Source: Bosea sp. NBC_00550 (GTDB lineage: Bacteria; Pseudomonadota; Alphaproteobacteria; Rhizobiales; Beijerinckiaceae). Taken from it: a stretch of 64,000 bases of DNA. The notes under the pieces were generated by a model. That model was not told the origin of the DNA, ran no database searches, and saw only the letters and a program-made list of their open reading frames with translations. The position numbers and the translations under genes are program-made. The stretch covers positions 310,001 through 374,000 of the forward strand of contig NZ_CP102772.1 in NCBI RefSeq assembly GCF_026020075.1, read 5' to 3'. Below, one piece after another: positions 10,735-19,111 of this stretch. How positions within the stretch are numbered: the stretch's first letter is position 1; each line of letters opens with the position of its first letter.

Positions 10735-11385
10735 TTGAGCCTGTTCTCCTCCCCCAAACATCCCGGCTGGCGGCCGATGCTGGTGCTGGCCTCGGCTTCG
10801 CCGCGCCGTCTTGCCTTGCTCGAGCAAGCGGGCCTGAAGCCGGATGCGCTGCTGCCGGCCGATCTCGACGAGACGCCGCATAAGGGCGAGCGGCCGCGCG
10901 ATCTCGCCCGCCGCCTGGCCCGCGAGAAGGCGGAAGCTGCGCGCGAGGGCGCCAAGGCGCGGGCCGATCTCGAGGGTTGCTACATCGTCGCCGCCGATAC
11001 GGTGGTCGCCGTCGGCCGGCGCATCCTGCCCAAGGCCGAGATCGTCGACGAAGCCGCCGCCTGCCTGCGCCTGCTCTCGGGCCGGGCGCACCGCGTCTAC
11101 ACCGGCGTGGCGCTGGTGACGCCGTCGGGCGCGATCCGGGATCGGATCGTCGAGACGCGGCTGCGTTTCAAGCGCCTCTCCACCGAGGATATCGAGAACT
11201 ACCTCGCCTCGGGCGAATGGCGCGGCAAGGCGGGCGGTTACGCCGTCCAGGGCATCGCCGGCTCCTTCGTGATCAAGCTGGTGGGCTCCTACACCGGCGT
11301 CGTCGGCCTGCCGCTTTACGAGACGGTCAATCTGCTCGGCGGCGAGGGCTTCCCGATCCGCTTCGGCTGGATGAACGCAGCCTGA
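10735..11385 (+). CDS. maf: Maf-like nucleotide pyrophosphatase
   Basis: Maf proteins hydrolyse non-canonical nucleoside triphosphates (dTTP/UTP or modified pyrimidines). The 216-residue product shows [16 protein letters not shown], the AADTVVAVG segment with the catalytic Asp, [12 protein letters not shown], and [16 protein letters not shown]. The frame opens at TTG; an inner ATG before [10 protein letters not shown] is an alternative start. In many alphaproteobacteria maf precedes a shikimate dehydrogenase or coaE, but here an SDR gene and yacG follow. Confidence 0.93.
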   Translation: MSLFSSPKHPGWRPMLVLASASPRRLALLEQAGLKPDALLPADLDETPHKGERPRDLARRLAREKAEAAREGAKARADLEGCYIVAADTVVAVGRRILPKAEIVDEAAACLRLLSGRAHRVYTGVALVTPSGAIRDRIVETRLRFKRLSTEDIENYLASGEWRGKAGGYAVQGIAGSFVIKLVGSYTGVVGLPLYETVNLLGGEGFPIRFGWMNAA

Positions 11386-11482
11386 TCGCAGGGCGGGGGT
11401 TGCCTGTTCGCGATCGACGCCCGATCCTCACGGGGCAAAGCGCGCCGGGCTGACAAGGGCGCGCGACGGAGGATGACACGCA

Positions 11483-12304
11483 ATGACCGGACGTCTGAGA
11501 GGCAAGGTCGCGATCGTGGCCGGGGCGGGGTCGATCGGCCCGGGCTGGGGCAACGGCAAGGCGACCGCCACGATCTTCGCCCGCGAGGGCGCGAAGGTGA
11601 TCTGCGCCGACATCAACCGCGACGCCGCCGAGGAAACCGCCGCCATCATCCAGAATGAAGGCGGGCAGGCTTTTGCCGTCCAGGCCGACGTCACCAGAGC
11701 CGATCAGGTGGCCGATCTCGTCGGCCGCGCGCTCGGCCGCTACGGCCGCATCGACATACTCGACAACAATGTCGGCATCGCCGAGGTCGGCAGCGTCGTC
11801 GATCTGCCGGAGGAGGTCTGGGACCGCGTCTTCAAGGTCAACCTCACCGGCGCATTCCTGGCCATGAAGCACGTCATCCCGGTGATGCAGCGCCAGTTCG
11901 AGGAGACGGGCGAGGGCGGCTCGATCATCAACATCTCGTCGATCGCCTCGATCCGCCATACCGGCGTGCCCTATGCCAGCTATTCGGCGACCAAAGCGGC
12001 GCTGAACCAGCTGACCCGCACGACAGCGGCACAGTTCGCGCCGCAGATGGTCCGCGTGAACGCGATTCTGCCTGGGCTGATGAAGACCCCGATGGTCGAG
12101 CATTCGGCCGGCCTCGCGCAGGCCTATGGCGATGGGGATGTCGAGGCGATGTGGGCGGCGCGCGCGGCGCAGGTGCCGATGGGGCACATGGGCGAGGCCT
12201 GGGATGTGGCCAATGCCGCCCTCTTCCTTGCCAGCGATGAAGCGCGCTATGTCACCGGCATCGAGCTCATCGTCGATGGAGGCATCACGCTCAAATATGA
12301 CTGA
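11483..12304 (+). CDS. SDR-family oxidoreductase
   Basis: The 273-residue SDR has an unusual nucleotide loop, [18 protein letters not shown], in place of TGxxxGIG. It also has [11 protein letters not shown] in the NNAG position, the catalytic Ser in NISSIAS and [11 protein letters not shown] with the catalytic Tyr and Lys. The C-terminal end GGITLKYD is typical of classical SDRs. The GWGNGK loop is seen in a subgroup of 3-oxoacyl reductase-like SDRs. Its stop overlaps the start of yacG by 8 bases. The substrate is unknown. Confidence 0.88.
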   Translation: MTGRLRGKVAIVAGAGSIGPGWGNGKATATIFAREGAKVICADINRDAAEETAAIIQNEGGQAFAVQADVTRADQVADLVGRALGRYGRIDILDNNVGIAEVGSVVDLPEEVWDRVFKVNLTGAFLAMKHVIPVMQRQFEETGEGGSIINISSIASIRHTGVPYASYSATKAALNQLTRTTAAQFAPQMVRVNAILPGLMKTPMVEHSAGLAQAYGDGDVEAMWAARAAQVPMGHMGEAWDVANAALFLASDEARYVTGIELIVDGGITLKYD

Positions 12305-12500
12305 AACCGACACGCCTGCGCCGGCCGCGAAGCCTTGTCCGATCTGCGGGAAACCAGCGCTCGCCCTTTATCGGCCGTTCTGCTCGAAGCGCTGCGCCGA
12401 CATCGACCTCGGCCGCTGGCTGAAGGGCAGCTATGTGATTCCGGGCGAGCCGGTCGAGGAAGCCGAGGAAACGCCGGCGCCACGCGATGGCGACGACTGA
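12297..12500 (+). CDS. yacG: DNA gyrase inhibitor YacG (zinc ribbon)
   Basis: The 67-residue protein has the four-Cys zinc-binding pattern CPICGKP and [19 protein letters not shown], the hallmark of YacG, which binds gyrase B and blocks DNA binding. The acidic tail is variable in this family. It overlaps the preceding SDR gene by 8 bases and is probably coupled to it. Confidence 0.93.
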   Translation: MTETDTPAPAAKPCPICGKPALALYRPFCSKRCADIDLGRWLKGSYVIPGEPVEEAEETPAPRDGDD

Positions 12501-12555
12501 GCGACGGGTGCGATCCCTTGCTGCAAGCCAGACTTCGATTTGCTAGGCTGCGGGA

Positions 12556-12822
12556 ATGACTGATTTTCCTGACATCATTCGTTCGCCCCTGTCGCAGAGC
12601 TTCACCGACGATGGCGTGACCGTTCAGGTCGAGATCTACAGGATCGGTGGCACCGATGGCTGGACGCTTGAGCTCGTCGACGAGGACGGCGGCTCGACGG
12701 TCTGGCAGGACAGTTTCGCCACGGATGCCGAGGCTTTCGCGGAGTTCACGGACGGGGTGGAGCAGCTCGGCCTGGCGAAGCTGATCGACCCCGACGACGA
12801 CGACCTCGCGACGGTGCACTGA
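12556..12822 (+). CDS. Small acidic conserved hypothetical protein
   Basis: This 88-residue acidic protein contains the segments VTVQVEIYRIGGTDGWTLELVDEDGGSTVW and DAEAFAEFTDGVEQLG, an alternating strand and helix pattern. It lacks membrane segments, signal peptide and catalytic motifs. It lies 55 bases after yacG and 14 bases before another small gene on the same strand, so the three may be cotranscribed. Function is unknown. Confidence 0.65.
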   Translation: MTDFPDIIRSPLSQSFTDDGVTVQVEIYRIGGTDGWTLELVDEDGGSTVWQDSFATDAEAFAEFTDGVEQLGLAKLIDPDDDDLATVH

Positions 12823-12836
12823 GCGGCCTCGGCGCC

Positions 12837-13121
12837 ATGGCCTACACCGATGAGCTCGACGCCGTCGTCGCCCATGAGCTGCGGCTTCGCCGGCGGATTG
12901 CGACCCGCATCGCCGAAGAGGCCGGCGCTTCCGCCGAAGGCGGCCCGTCCGAAGACGCCTTGGCCGCGGCGGACGCCGCGATTGAGGCCTGGCGCACCGA
13001 GGGCGAGGAGCAGCAGGACCTGGCCGCCTTCAGGCCGCTGGGACCGCTTCAGCAATTGCTGGTTGAGCATCAAGGCATCGTCGAGCGGATCGACGACATG
13101 CTCGACAGACGCTTGGGCTAG
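12837..13121 (+). CDS. Small helical hypothetical protein
   Basis: The 94-residue product is strongly helical and acidic. It begins MAYTDELDAVVAHELRLRRR and ends with EHQGIVERIDDMLDRRLG. No signal peptide or motif is seen. It follows the previous small gene by 14 bases and is likely in the same transcript. I do not recognise the family. Confidence 0.55.
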   Translation: MAYTDELDAVVAHELRLRRRIATRIAEEAGASAEGGPSEDALAAADAAIEAWRTEGEEQQDLAAFRPLGPLQQLLVEHQGIVERIDDMLDRRLG

Positions 13122-13214
13122 GGTTCTGGCGCGACAGACGCCGGACCAGGCCGACGATAGGCCCGCACGGCTTCCGCGGCGATCAGTGGATGACGGGTCG
13201 CGGGATCTTTGGAT

Positions 13215-13237
13215 CTCGCCTTGGCGAGCGGCTTTTT
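13215..13237 (+). terminator. Intrinsic terminator-like hairpin
   Basis: CTCGCC-TT-GGCGAG forms a 6-bp stem followed by CGGCTTTTT. It lies about 95 bases after the small-gene cluster that begins with yacG and would end that transcript. Confidence 0.5.
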
Positions 13238-13384
13238 CCGAACGGATCGACACGGCGCCCGCCGCTTTCGGGCAGGCTTGGCCGAGCCGGGTCAGGGTAA
13301 GAATTCGACATCGAAACCCTGGTTGCCGCAGTATCCATCCTGTGCTGGTGTCCTCCCACGAACAAGAAATGCAGGGAGGCCCAC

Positions 13385-13483
13385 ATGCTGCCGAGCAGTC
13401 GTGTCCTCGCCATCTGGACGAGGACGGCAATCGTTGCCGCCATCTTTACGGCCGTCGTGCTGCCGATGGCCCTGGTGCGATAG
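13385..13483 (+). CDS. Candidate 32-residue membrane peptide
   Basis: An ATG at 13385 follows a strong ribosome site (GCAGGGAGG) at ideal spacing. The frame encodes 32 residues: a basic head (MLPSSRVLAIWTRT) then a hydrophobic helix (AIVAAIFTAVVLPMALV) ending in Arg. This is a plausible single-span microprotein. No homologue is recognised, and it lies just outside the integrated element. Confidence 0.4.
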   Translation: MLPSSRVLAIWTRTAIVAAIFTAVVLPMALVR

Positions 13484-13728
13484 TCCACGAGCCTGACGCC
13501 GATTTAATCCAGCCGTAACCGCCGAGCGTGCCGGCTCCCTCTAGGAGCGTAATCGCTCGTCTTTGGAATGCGACAGCCAGACATGGCGCTCGAAGATGAG
13601 ACTGGCGCCAGCGCCGGCGGAGAGGGGGCACGTCTCTGGGAGAAGGCGTTGCTCCCTCTTCGACAGGCCGTTCGGAATACGGGCCTCATCAGCCAAAGAG
13701 AGACGGTGATCTAGACGCTTAGGAAAAG

Positions 13729-13867
13729 AAATGGTGCCCAGGGGCGGAATCGAACCACCGACACTGCGATTTTCAGTCGCATGCTCTACCAACTGAGCTA
13801 CCTGGGCGCCCCGGGAGCGCGAAGCGCCGTCCGTGTTGGTTGGGGCGATATAGAGGCTGTCGTCAGG
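13729..13867. repeat. Left attachment repeat (attL)
   Basis: This 139-bp block is identical to 28114-28252. It covers the whole tRNA-Phe and 60 bases upstream of its 5' end. Identity stops abruptly at both edges (G versus C before it, T versus G after it), which marks the integration repeat. Confidence 0.92.
13732..13807 (-). tRNA. tRNA-Phe (GAA), left copy
   Basis: The reverse strand folds as a 76-base tRNA: acceptor GCCCAGG pairing CCTGGGC, discriminator A and an encoded CCA. The D-arm contains AGCTCAGTTGGTAGAGC, the anticodon loop reads CTGAAAA (anticodon GAA), and the T-loop is GTTCGATT. The sequence upstream beyond 13867 belongs to the element, so its promoter may differ from the native one. 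Confidence 0.95.
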
Positions 13868-13973
13868 TTGGCGGTATCGATCTGCCCTAGGTTTCCTCAC
13901 GCATCATATGTCTGCTGCTGGCCCGTTTTCTACACCGGTCGGATACCACGGCGAAAGCCCCTATGCGATGGTC

Positions 13974-14264
13974 TCAAGCTTCTCGCCTACGAGGCACAGC
14001 AGCGCTGGTTCGCCTGCGGGTACCCTGGGCTCCTGATGGGTGTTCGCTCTCACCACTGGATGTCCTCGGCTTCCTACGGTGCCCCTTGGCTGCACTAGCC
14101 AACTTATAGGCCCCATAGCCTGCCGCGCCGAGCAAGAGAGCCGGCACCGGGAGCCGCGATATCAATACCGTGAGAGGCACAGAGAGCTTGACCGGGAGAG
14201 TGCCCTTTTCGACTTCGCGAGCCACCAGAAGGCCCGCTAGACCAGTTAGTGGTGATTTGAGCAT
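13974..14264 (-). CDS. Small membrane protein of the element
   Basis: The 96-residue frame starts MLKSPLTGLAGLLVAREVEKG behind an AGGAG ribosome site at good spacing. A hydrophobic segment (about residues 34-56, LISRLPVPALLLGAAGYGAY) is followed by a basic, Ser- and Arg-rich tail. It could be a small phage membrane protein, but no family is recognised. The tail may be non-native, because it runs into sequence near the element end. Confidence 0.45.
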   Translation of the reverse strand: MLKSPLTGLAGLLVAREVEKGTLPVKLSVPLTVLISRLPVPALLLGAAGYGAYKLASAAKGHRRKPRTSSGESEHPSGAQGTRRRTSAAVPRRREA

Positions 14265-14411
14265 GGGCGGTTCTCCTGATGATATCGATAGGACGGAGGC
14301 AGAACGCGGGATATGCTTGAGCGTTCCCGTGAGGGCTTGGGCGTCAGTAACGGGAGACGGTCCTCCTAGGCATCTTGACTCATTCTCGGTTTTTGTTCCT
14401 ATTTCGATCGT

Positions 14412-14654
14412 ATGAAGAGACGAGCCATGGAACATGAGAATTCACGCGAGCCTGAAGCTCCCGCGATCACCGACGCTGACGTGGACGCGGCTCTAGCCGA
14501 GTTCAACGGCGATGCTCGGGAGGCCATCAGGGCTCTCTTGCATGATCTAGATGCCCTCGCTAGGGACGCTGATCGGCTAGTCTCGCATGGCTATGTGCGG
14601 GGCCGGCAACCGTGGAGAAAGGGCAATTCCGACAACCGGAGGAGGGTGGTCTGA
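14412..14654 (+). CDS. Small conserved-looking hypothetical protein
   Basis: The 80-residue protein has an acidic, Ala-rich helical core (ITDADVDAALAEFNGDAREAIRALLHDLDALARDADRLVSHGY is split here only by line of sight) and a basic tail. An inner ATG, preceded by MKRRA, may be the true start. Similar short helical proteins are widespread in Hyphomicrobiales. I infer this from its pattern, and its function is unknown. It is transcribed away from the small membrane protein gene. Confidence 0.5.
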   Translation: MKRRAMEHENSREPEAPAITDADVDAALAEFNGDAREAIRALLHDLDALARDADRLVSHGYVRGRQPWRKGNSDNRRRVV

Positions 14655-14894
14655 TGGTCCAGAAGTCCAAGCGGTCCCTACATTCCAGCAAGCCGATGAG
14701 ATCGATAGGGAGGTCAGAAGCTTTCAATGGTGGGTCAGGCAATGGGCCGTAGTTCAGTGTATCTCGGCCTGGACCGTCTGAACCCTGTTTGGGGCTCATA
14801 ACACGCGTACTGTATGGCGAGAGAGATGGCAGGGGTTACCGAAGGGAATACGATGAAGGTGGGACGGAATAGGACAATAAGAACAACAACCTAA

Positions 14895-16037
14895 GTGGGT
14901 CCTATGGCAAATGTCAGCTTTCTGCTCAGCGCTAAGGCGCTCGGCATGTCCTTCGACCCAACACCTCCAACGGAGCTTCAGTTCGAGGCATCGGGAACAC
15001 CCAATTGCTTAATTAGGCTGCGTCAGTGGGATCGAGACAATGGGGAGAGGGGGCTTGAGGTCCAATGCTCGGCAGCATTCGAGGTTTCAGAATGGGAGAG
15101 GGACTTTATAGCTGCTCAGCTAGAGCGCAGATATCTTGCCTCGGCTACCATGCCCCTCAAGCTACCTTATCGAATTAACGGCGAAACTCACATCGAAGCG
15201 GACGGATCGATGCGCGAAGGGTTTGGCATTCCCTTCGAGTTTCTCCCGCCCGAAATTCAAGCGCTATGTGGAAGGGCTCGGGAGCATCTTACCGCCACCC
15301 TCTCCCGCTTCATCAAACTTCTGCGTTGGGAACAAGCTTCGCCTGGGGCTCATGCCCTATTTGAATATTCGCCTAGTCTATATTGGGCGTTGGGGCGTGA
15401 GGACTACCACAAACATGTTAAGGCGCCCCGTGAGGATTTTGAAACGAGTGCGTTGGGCGGCGTCAAATGGGGGGCGGAGCATGAAGAGCGCATGGCTCTC
15501 CTATGGAGGTCGGAAGGCGTTGAGGAGCCGCTAGCGCACGAGTTGCTGCGGGAAGCTTGTTATCTGGCGAATGGAGGCTCGCCTCGATCTGCGCTGCTGA
15601 TTGCAGTTAGCGCAGTGGAAACTGGATTGAAGAACCACATAAGCCGGCATGTGAAGAGTTCCGGCTGGCTTGTAGAGTGCGCGCAGTCTCCCCCTGTTTA
15701 CAAAATCCTGCGTGATTACATACCCGACCTGCACGTTGAATCTAATCCAGAGATGAAATGGAGCGGAATTCGGCATCTTTCTAAGAAACTTCAGACTTAT
15801 GTCGAGTTGAGAAATCAATTAATTCAATATGGAAAGGCGAATTTCGATAATAAGGATGCGTTTGCTTTGGTCGATCTTGTTTCTGATATTCTGTACGTGC
15901 TGGACTTTTTGTCAGGGCACGTTTGGGCGCAAAGCAACGTAAGCTCCGCACTGGCGCGCGAACTGGGGTGGAGCGTCGCGGAAGGGAAGGGGATCAGAAT
16001 CAACGTCCTATCGGGCTATCCGTTGCCCAACGATTAG
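14895..16037 (+). CDS. Unknown 380-residue protein with HEPN-like C-terminus
   Basis: The protein opens at GTG (MGPMANVSFLLS; an ATG three codons in is an alternative). The N-terminal half is unrecognised. The C-terminal half is helical: RSALLIAVSAVETGLKNHI, then YVELRNQLIQYGKANF, which looks like a HEPN fold in which the RNxxxH His is replaced by Gln. If so it would lack the usual ribonuclease His. Codon use is more AT-rich than in flanking host genes. Nothing nearby fixes its role, though a defence or toxin role is possible. Confidence 0.6.
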   Translation: MGPMANVSFLLSAKALGMSFDPTPPTELQFEASGTPNCLIRLRQWDRDNGERGLEVQCSAAFEVSEWERDFIAAQLERRYLASATMPLKLPYRINGETHIEADGSMREGFGIPFEFLPPEIQALCGRAREHLTATLSRFIKLLRWEQASPGAHALFEYSPSLYWALGREDYHKHVKAPREDFETSALGGVKWGAEHEERMALLWRSEGVEEPLAHELLREACYLANGGSPRSALLIAVSAVETGLKNHISRHVKSSGWLVECAQSPPVYKILRDYIPDLHVESNPEMKWSGIRHLSKKLQTYVELRNQLIQYGKANFDNKDAFALVDLVSDILYVLDFLSGHVWAQSNVSSALARELGWSVAEGKGIRINVLSGYPLPND

Positions 16038-16482
16038 CTTTGCGCGCTCCCGCGCCCCCTGATGGCACCAAGCGACGTGGGGAGCCTCAGGAGCTTTTTA
16101 TGTTCCAAATGTCCGGTGCTGCTCTCGTCTGCATATAGGGGACAGGACTCTGATCACAAAAAGAGACCCCTGTGGGCGTGACATCCTTCAGGGGCCGTAA
16201 GTGGGGTTAGGATCGCCCTGCAGCGTAGCGCTCGACGCTGGGAGAGGTAAAGCATTAGTTTTACCCTAAGGTCATGGTCCAGAGGTCCTGAGCATCGAAA
16301 TGGGCGAAGATTTCATCTGCCTTCTTTGCAACGAGAAGCACGCGACTAGCCTCAAGCGCCTTGTGGAGCGGCTGACGTTGGATTGAATCTTCGCCGGGTT
16401 CTCGTTGCTCAACCGGCCAGTGCGGGACTCAGCGCCACCGCGCTAATAAGAACCTTCAAGCTATGCCACAACGCGGGAGCCC
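16038..16482. other. Intergenic stretch with hairpin and a possible tiny ORF
   Basis: A CCCCTG/CAGGGG inverted repeat (16167-16172 with 16189-16194) could be a terminator for the upstream gene. A 28-codon frame at 16300-16386 (MGEDFICLLCNEKH, with a CxxC) has no good ribosome site and is only a weak candidate. Nothing else is supported. Confidence 0.35.
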
Positions 16483-17202
16483 CTAGTGCCAGACCGGGGA
16501 CCGACCCGGCCTGTCCATCGAGCTATCGAAAGGGTCAGCCTGCCTCCTAAGGCGATCCACAACCCGCTGGACGGTCGTCGGGTGCCATGGTCCGCCGCGA
16601 GCAGTCTTGATGCCGGCGGCGTTCAGTGCCTCGGCAATCTCCCTGATGCTTTTGCCGGCTCCACGGAGCGGCTCCACGACGCCTCGCCATGCCTCGGCCC
16701 GTTCCTGGGCCTGGGCCTTCACGACTTCGTTTCGCTTCATGGTGGCGGCCCGGAGGCCACCTAGCTTGACGCCAGGGCCCTTGGCTTTCTGTGAGGCCAC
16801 CTTGGTGCGGAGGGTGACGAACTGCCGCTCCTGCTCGGCCAGGGCCGCATAGGTGCAAAGCTGTAAGGCGTCGGCGTGGGGCATCGAAGCGACCCGAACG
16901 GGGACCCGCTTGTCCTCCGTCAACGAAGCGATCAAAGACACCCGGCGCGACAGGCGGTCCAGCTTCGACACCAGGAGCGTGGCCCTGGTCTTCCGAGCCA
17001 ACTCTAAAGCATTGGCCAACTCTGGGCGGTCAGCGTTGGCGCCGCTCTCCACCTCGGTGAACTCCCGCAGCACTTCCCAGGGCGTAGGGCTGTAGGTCTC
17101 AAGATACAGTCGGATGTCCCGGTCCTGCGCCTCCAGGTCCAGGCAGCTCTTGCCCTGCTCTTCGGTAGAGACGCGGCGGTAGAGAACGTACTGCATTGGC
17201 AT
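16483..17202 (-). CDS. Serine recombinase (resolvase/invertase family)
   Basis: The 239-residue protein starts MPMQYVLYRRVSTEEQG, with the catalytic Ser at residue 12. It has the SKLDRLSRR segment typical of the resolvase catalytic domain, then AALAEQERQFVTLRT (the long E helix). The C-terminus (GKSIREIAEALNAAGIKTARGGPW) is a helix-turn-helix of the Recombinase type. A GGAG site precedes the ATG at 17202; the longer in-frame start was rejected because residues before MPMQ are unlike the family. Small serine recombinases of this kind are common in phage and plasmids. Confidence 0.85.
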   Translation of the reverse strand: MPMQYVLYRRVSTEEQGKSCLDLEAQDRDIRLYLETYSPTPWEVLREFTEVESGANADRPELANALELARKTRATLLVSKLDRLSRRVSLIASLTEDKRVPVRVASMPHADALQLCTYAALAEQERQFVTLRTKVASQKAKGPGVKLGGLRAATMKRNEVVKAQAQERAEAWRGVVEPLRGAGKSIREIAEALNAAGIKTARGGPWHPTTVQRVVDRLRRQADPFDSSMDRPGRSPVWH

Positions 17203-17794
17203 AGGGGGCTCCGGGAAGACCCTGAGACTTACTCTAGCCCTGACTGTGACCGGACAGTCCCGCAAGGGGCAATATAGTGATAGCTCGGTTGGATATGCCA
17301 GCCATGTTCCCCCAGATCATTGAAATTGCACGGCAAGGACGAACAACACCACGAGACCTTTAGCTCCTTTTTTGAAGCCGCTGTGTTTCGATGGGGATCA
17401 AATAGGCCTCTGGAGGTACCCAAAAGGGGCCCCTAGTTCCTCGTGCCACCAGGCGGGGGCCGGTTTGAGGCTCTCAGGGAGGTTCTTGATGCGGAACAGA
17501 AAGGTTCCGATGAGTTTCAGCATGAGAGGGCCGTTGGCCAAGTCGAGGAGCGTTAGCTTGGCAGCGACCCAACAGGAGCCCGCAAGGTCCAAGGGGCATC
17601 TACCTCCCAGGGCATCTCGAGAACGGCGTCTGGGGACACTCCCCTGAGGAGAAGAGCGCGTGCTGCTGAGAGGAAGGCGCATGCTCCGGGACTGAAGGTC
17701 CACGTTTGAATGCCAAATTGGATGGCAGCACTTTCGAACGACGCTATGGTCCATCGAAGACCGACAATGAGCAGGTCAGGTTAGGGGTGGCAGA
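17203..17794. other. Intergenic stretch carrying duplicated module, copy A
   Basis: No gene is well supported here. It contains a 46-bp core at 17334-17379 plus a following GGTACCCAAAAGGGGCCCC segment (17414-17433), both echoed at 18883-18928 and about 18964-18985. A 118-codon reverse frame at 17398-17754 has no ribosome site and no family match, so it is not called. Confidence 0.4.
17334..17379. repeat. Duplicated intergenic module, copy A
   Basis: This 46-bp core begins CAAGGACGAACAAC and ends in AAGCC after a T-rich run. It matches 18883-18928 at most positions and at the same length. On the reverse strand both copies carry a purine-rich GGAG/GAGG site followed by codons for a short hydrophobic peptide. 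The role may be a promoter, a leader peptide or a recombination site; the sequence does not decide. Confidence 0.55.
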
Positions 17795-18415
17795 ATGTCA
17801 GGGCCTAGGGTCGGGGTGCGGGTGAATGATGAAGTGGGAAATATAGTTGTTGAAATTGGTGCTTTTGTAATAGCCGAGCATCCGGTATTTGCCGCTCAAG
17901 TTGGAGTGCTAGCCGGTGAATGGGCTCATGCTGAAGCCGAATTGAGTGTTTATCTAGCCTCGCTGATGCACACTAGTCCTGAGCGAACATTTGCTCTCCT
18001 TGCGGCCTACAACAATGCCACTTCCACAACCAAAGCTGCTATTAACCTCGCAAAGGTAACGTTGAGCGGCGATCCTCTCGCGAATTTTGAAACTATCGTT
18101 GCTCGGTTTCGCAAATTGGCTGAGCGGCGGAATGATATTCAGCATGGCATTTGGGCCAGGAAGCCTGCGCAAAACTCGAACTTGTTTCGGGTAAAGCCGG
18201 TCGAATATACCAAATTCATGATCGCTGTGTCTCACTCGAAGGACCTTATTTCTGAGGCCAATCAATTCGCATCGCAATTAGACGACGAATATTCTGTTGA
18301 GGCGTTGGAAACAATAAGCAAGGACATTCGCCAACTAACGGCTGATCTGTGTGCTGCTCGTTTCGATTGGCTTAATTCGGGCGTTCGGGCGAAGACCGTA
18401 CACGGGAAGTTCTGA
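17795..18415 (+). CDS. HEPN-motif protein
   Basis: This 206-residue all-alpha protein carries RNDIQH at residues 112-117, matching the RNxxxH motif of HEPN ribonucleases. It has a preceding long helix with Glu and Ala (GEWAHAEAELSVYLASLMH). No signal peptide or membrane span is present. HEPN proteins are often the toxin of a two-gene module or an RNA-cutting defence effector, but no obvious antitoxin sits beside it. Codon use is AT-rich like the rest of the element. The functional assignment is inference from one motif. Confidence 0.6.
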   Translation: MSGPRVGVRVNDEVGNIVVEIGAFVIAEHPVFAAQVGVLAGEWAHAEAELSVYLASLMHTSPERTFALLAAYNNATSTTKAAINLAKVTLSGDPLANFETIVARFRKLAERRNDIQHGIWARKPAQNSNLFRVKPVEYTKFMIAVSHSKDLISEANQFASQLDDEYSVEALETISKDIRQLTADLCAARFDWLNSGVRAKTVHGKF

Positions 18416-18473
18416 GGTAGCTCAGGCTGCCTGAGTGATGCAGGACAAATAAGTCTCCAGCATTTCCTAGGAG

Positions 18474-18516
18474 GCCCCCTCCGAAACCCATAGAGCCAAG
18501 GGGAAGCGGAGGGGGC
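18474..18516. terminator. Bidirectional terminator-like hairpin
   Basis: GCCCCCTCCG (18474-18483) and CGGAGGGGGC (18507-18516) form a perfect 10-bp stem between two convergent genes. A smaller palindrome, CTCAGG-CTG-CCTGAG, lies just upstream at 18421-18435. No clear U-tract follows on either strand. Confidence 0.5.
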
Positions 18517-18547
18517 GTGGTAGCGCGCGATCTCTCAGGCCTAGCTT

Positions 18548-18757
18548 TTAGCCCAACGTCACTGTGCGTAGGTTTGCCGCATCAATGCGCCCAAAGGCTT
18601 CCTCAGCGTCCTCAGGAGCCAGGAGGGCCGTGGTGCCGTTACTCAAGGGACACAACGACCTAAGCTGGTCAATGGCTGCCTGTGAGGCTCCTTGGAGCGC
18701 TACAAAACCGCTGGTGTAAGAAACGTAGATGTCGACAATCGTCACAGGCATAGTCAT
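18548..18757 (-). CDS. Small hypothetical protein of the element
   Basis: The 69-residue product starts MTMPVTIVDIYVSYTSGFVALQG and continues with alternating strands and helices. A longer form from a TTG at 18790 is possible. It resembles nothing I know and has no membrane segment. It faces the HEPN gene across the hairpin at 18474-18516. Confidence 0.4.
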   Translation of the reverse strand: MTMPVTIVDIYVSYTSGFVALQGASQAAIDQLRSLCPLSNGTTALLAPEDAEEAFGRIDAANLRTVTLG

Positions 18758-18790
18758 GGTTCCGTGAGGCCGCGTTATTGCGGCTACCAA

Positions 18791-19111
18791 TAGTTGGCAT
18801 AACCTTGAGTCGCCCGCAATCTATAGTCAGAGCTATGGGATAGGGGATTCATTGGGCCCCAAAGCTCGTTCACACCACACGACAAGGACGAACAACAACA
18901 GCGAGAGCTTTACCTCTTTTTTTAAGCCCTGATTAGTCTTGCGGGGTGAGAGCGGGCTCAGGAGGGACCCAAAAAAAAGGGGCCCCAGGTCCGCGTGAGG
19001 CCACGCGAAAACCGGAGTTACGCTGTGGTGGCAATGACGCCTATGTAAGTCCAATGAACTCGAGAGATAGCTGAGAACTTGGATGCCTCAAGGACATTGG
19101 ACACATTGGCC
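18791..19111. other. Intergenic stretch carrying duplicated module, copy B
   Basis: This region holds the second copy of the 46-bp module (18883-18928) and its GGGACCC-A8-GGGGCCCC companion. A reverse frame at 18833-19054 would encode a short hydrophobic peptide, but it has no clear start. Nothing else is supported. Confidence 0.35.
18883..18928. repeat. Duplicated intergenic module, copy B
   Basis: This 46-bp core matches 17334-17379 in length and most bases. The pair lies upstream of the two serine-recombinase genes on either side of the HEPN region, about 1.5 kb apart in the same orientation. Confidence 0.55.

Larger units (their letters stand above)
13122..13731. other. Intergenic stretch before the tRNA-Phe element
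   Basis: This 610-base stretch holds a terminator-like hairpin at 13215-13237 and a candidate 32-residue peptide at 13385-13483. Other open frames here are short and have no ribosome site or recognisable product. Confidence 0.5.

Noticed and set aside
17398..17754. 118-codon reverse gene in the element
   Set aside because: It has no ribosome site and overlaps the duplicated intergenic module, and its composition is not protein-like.
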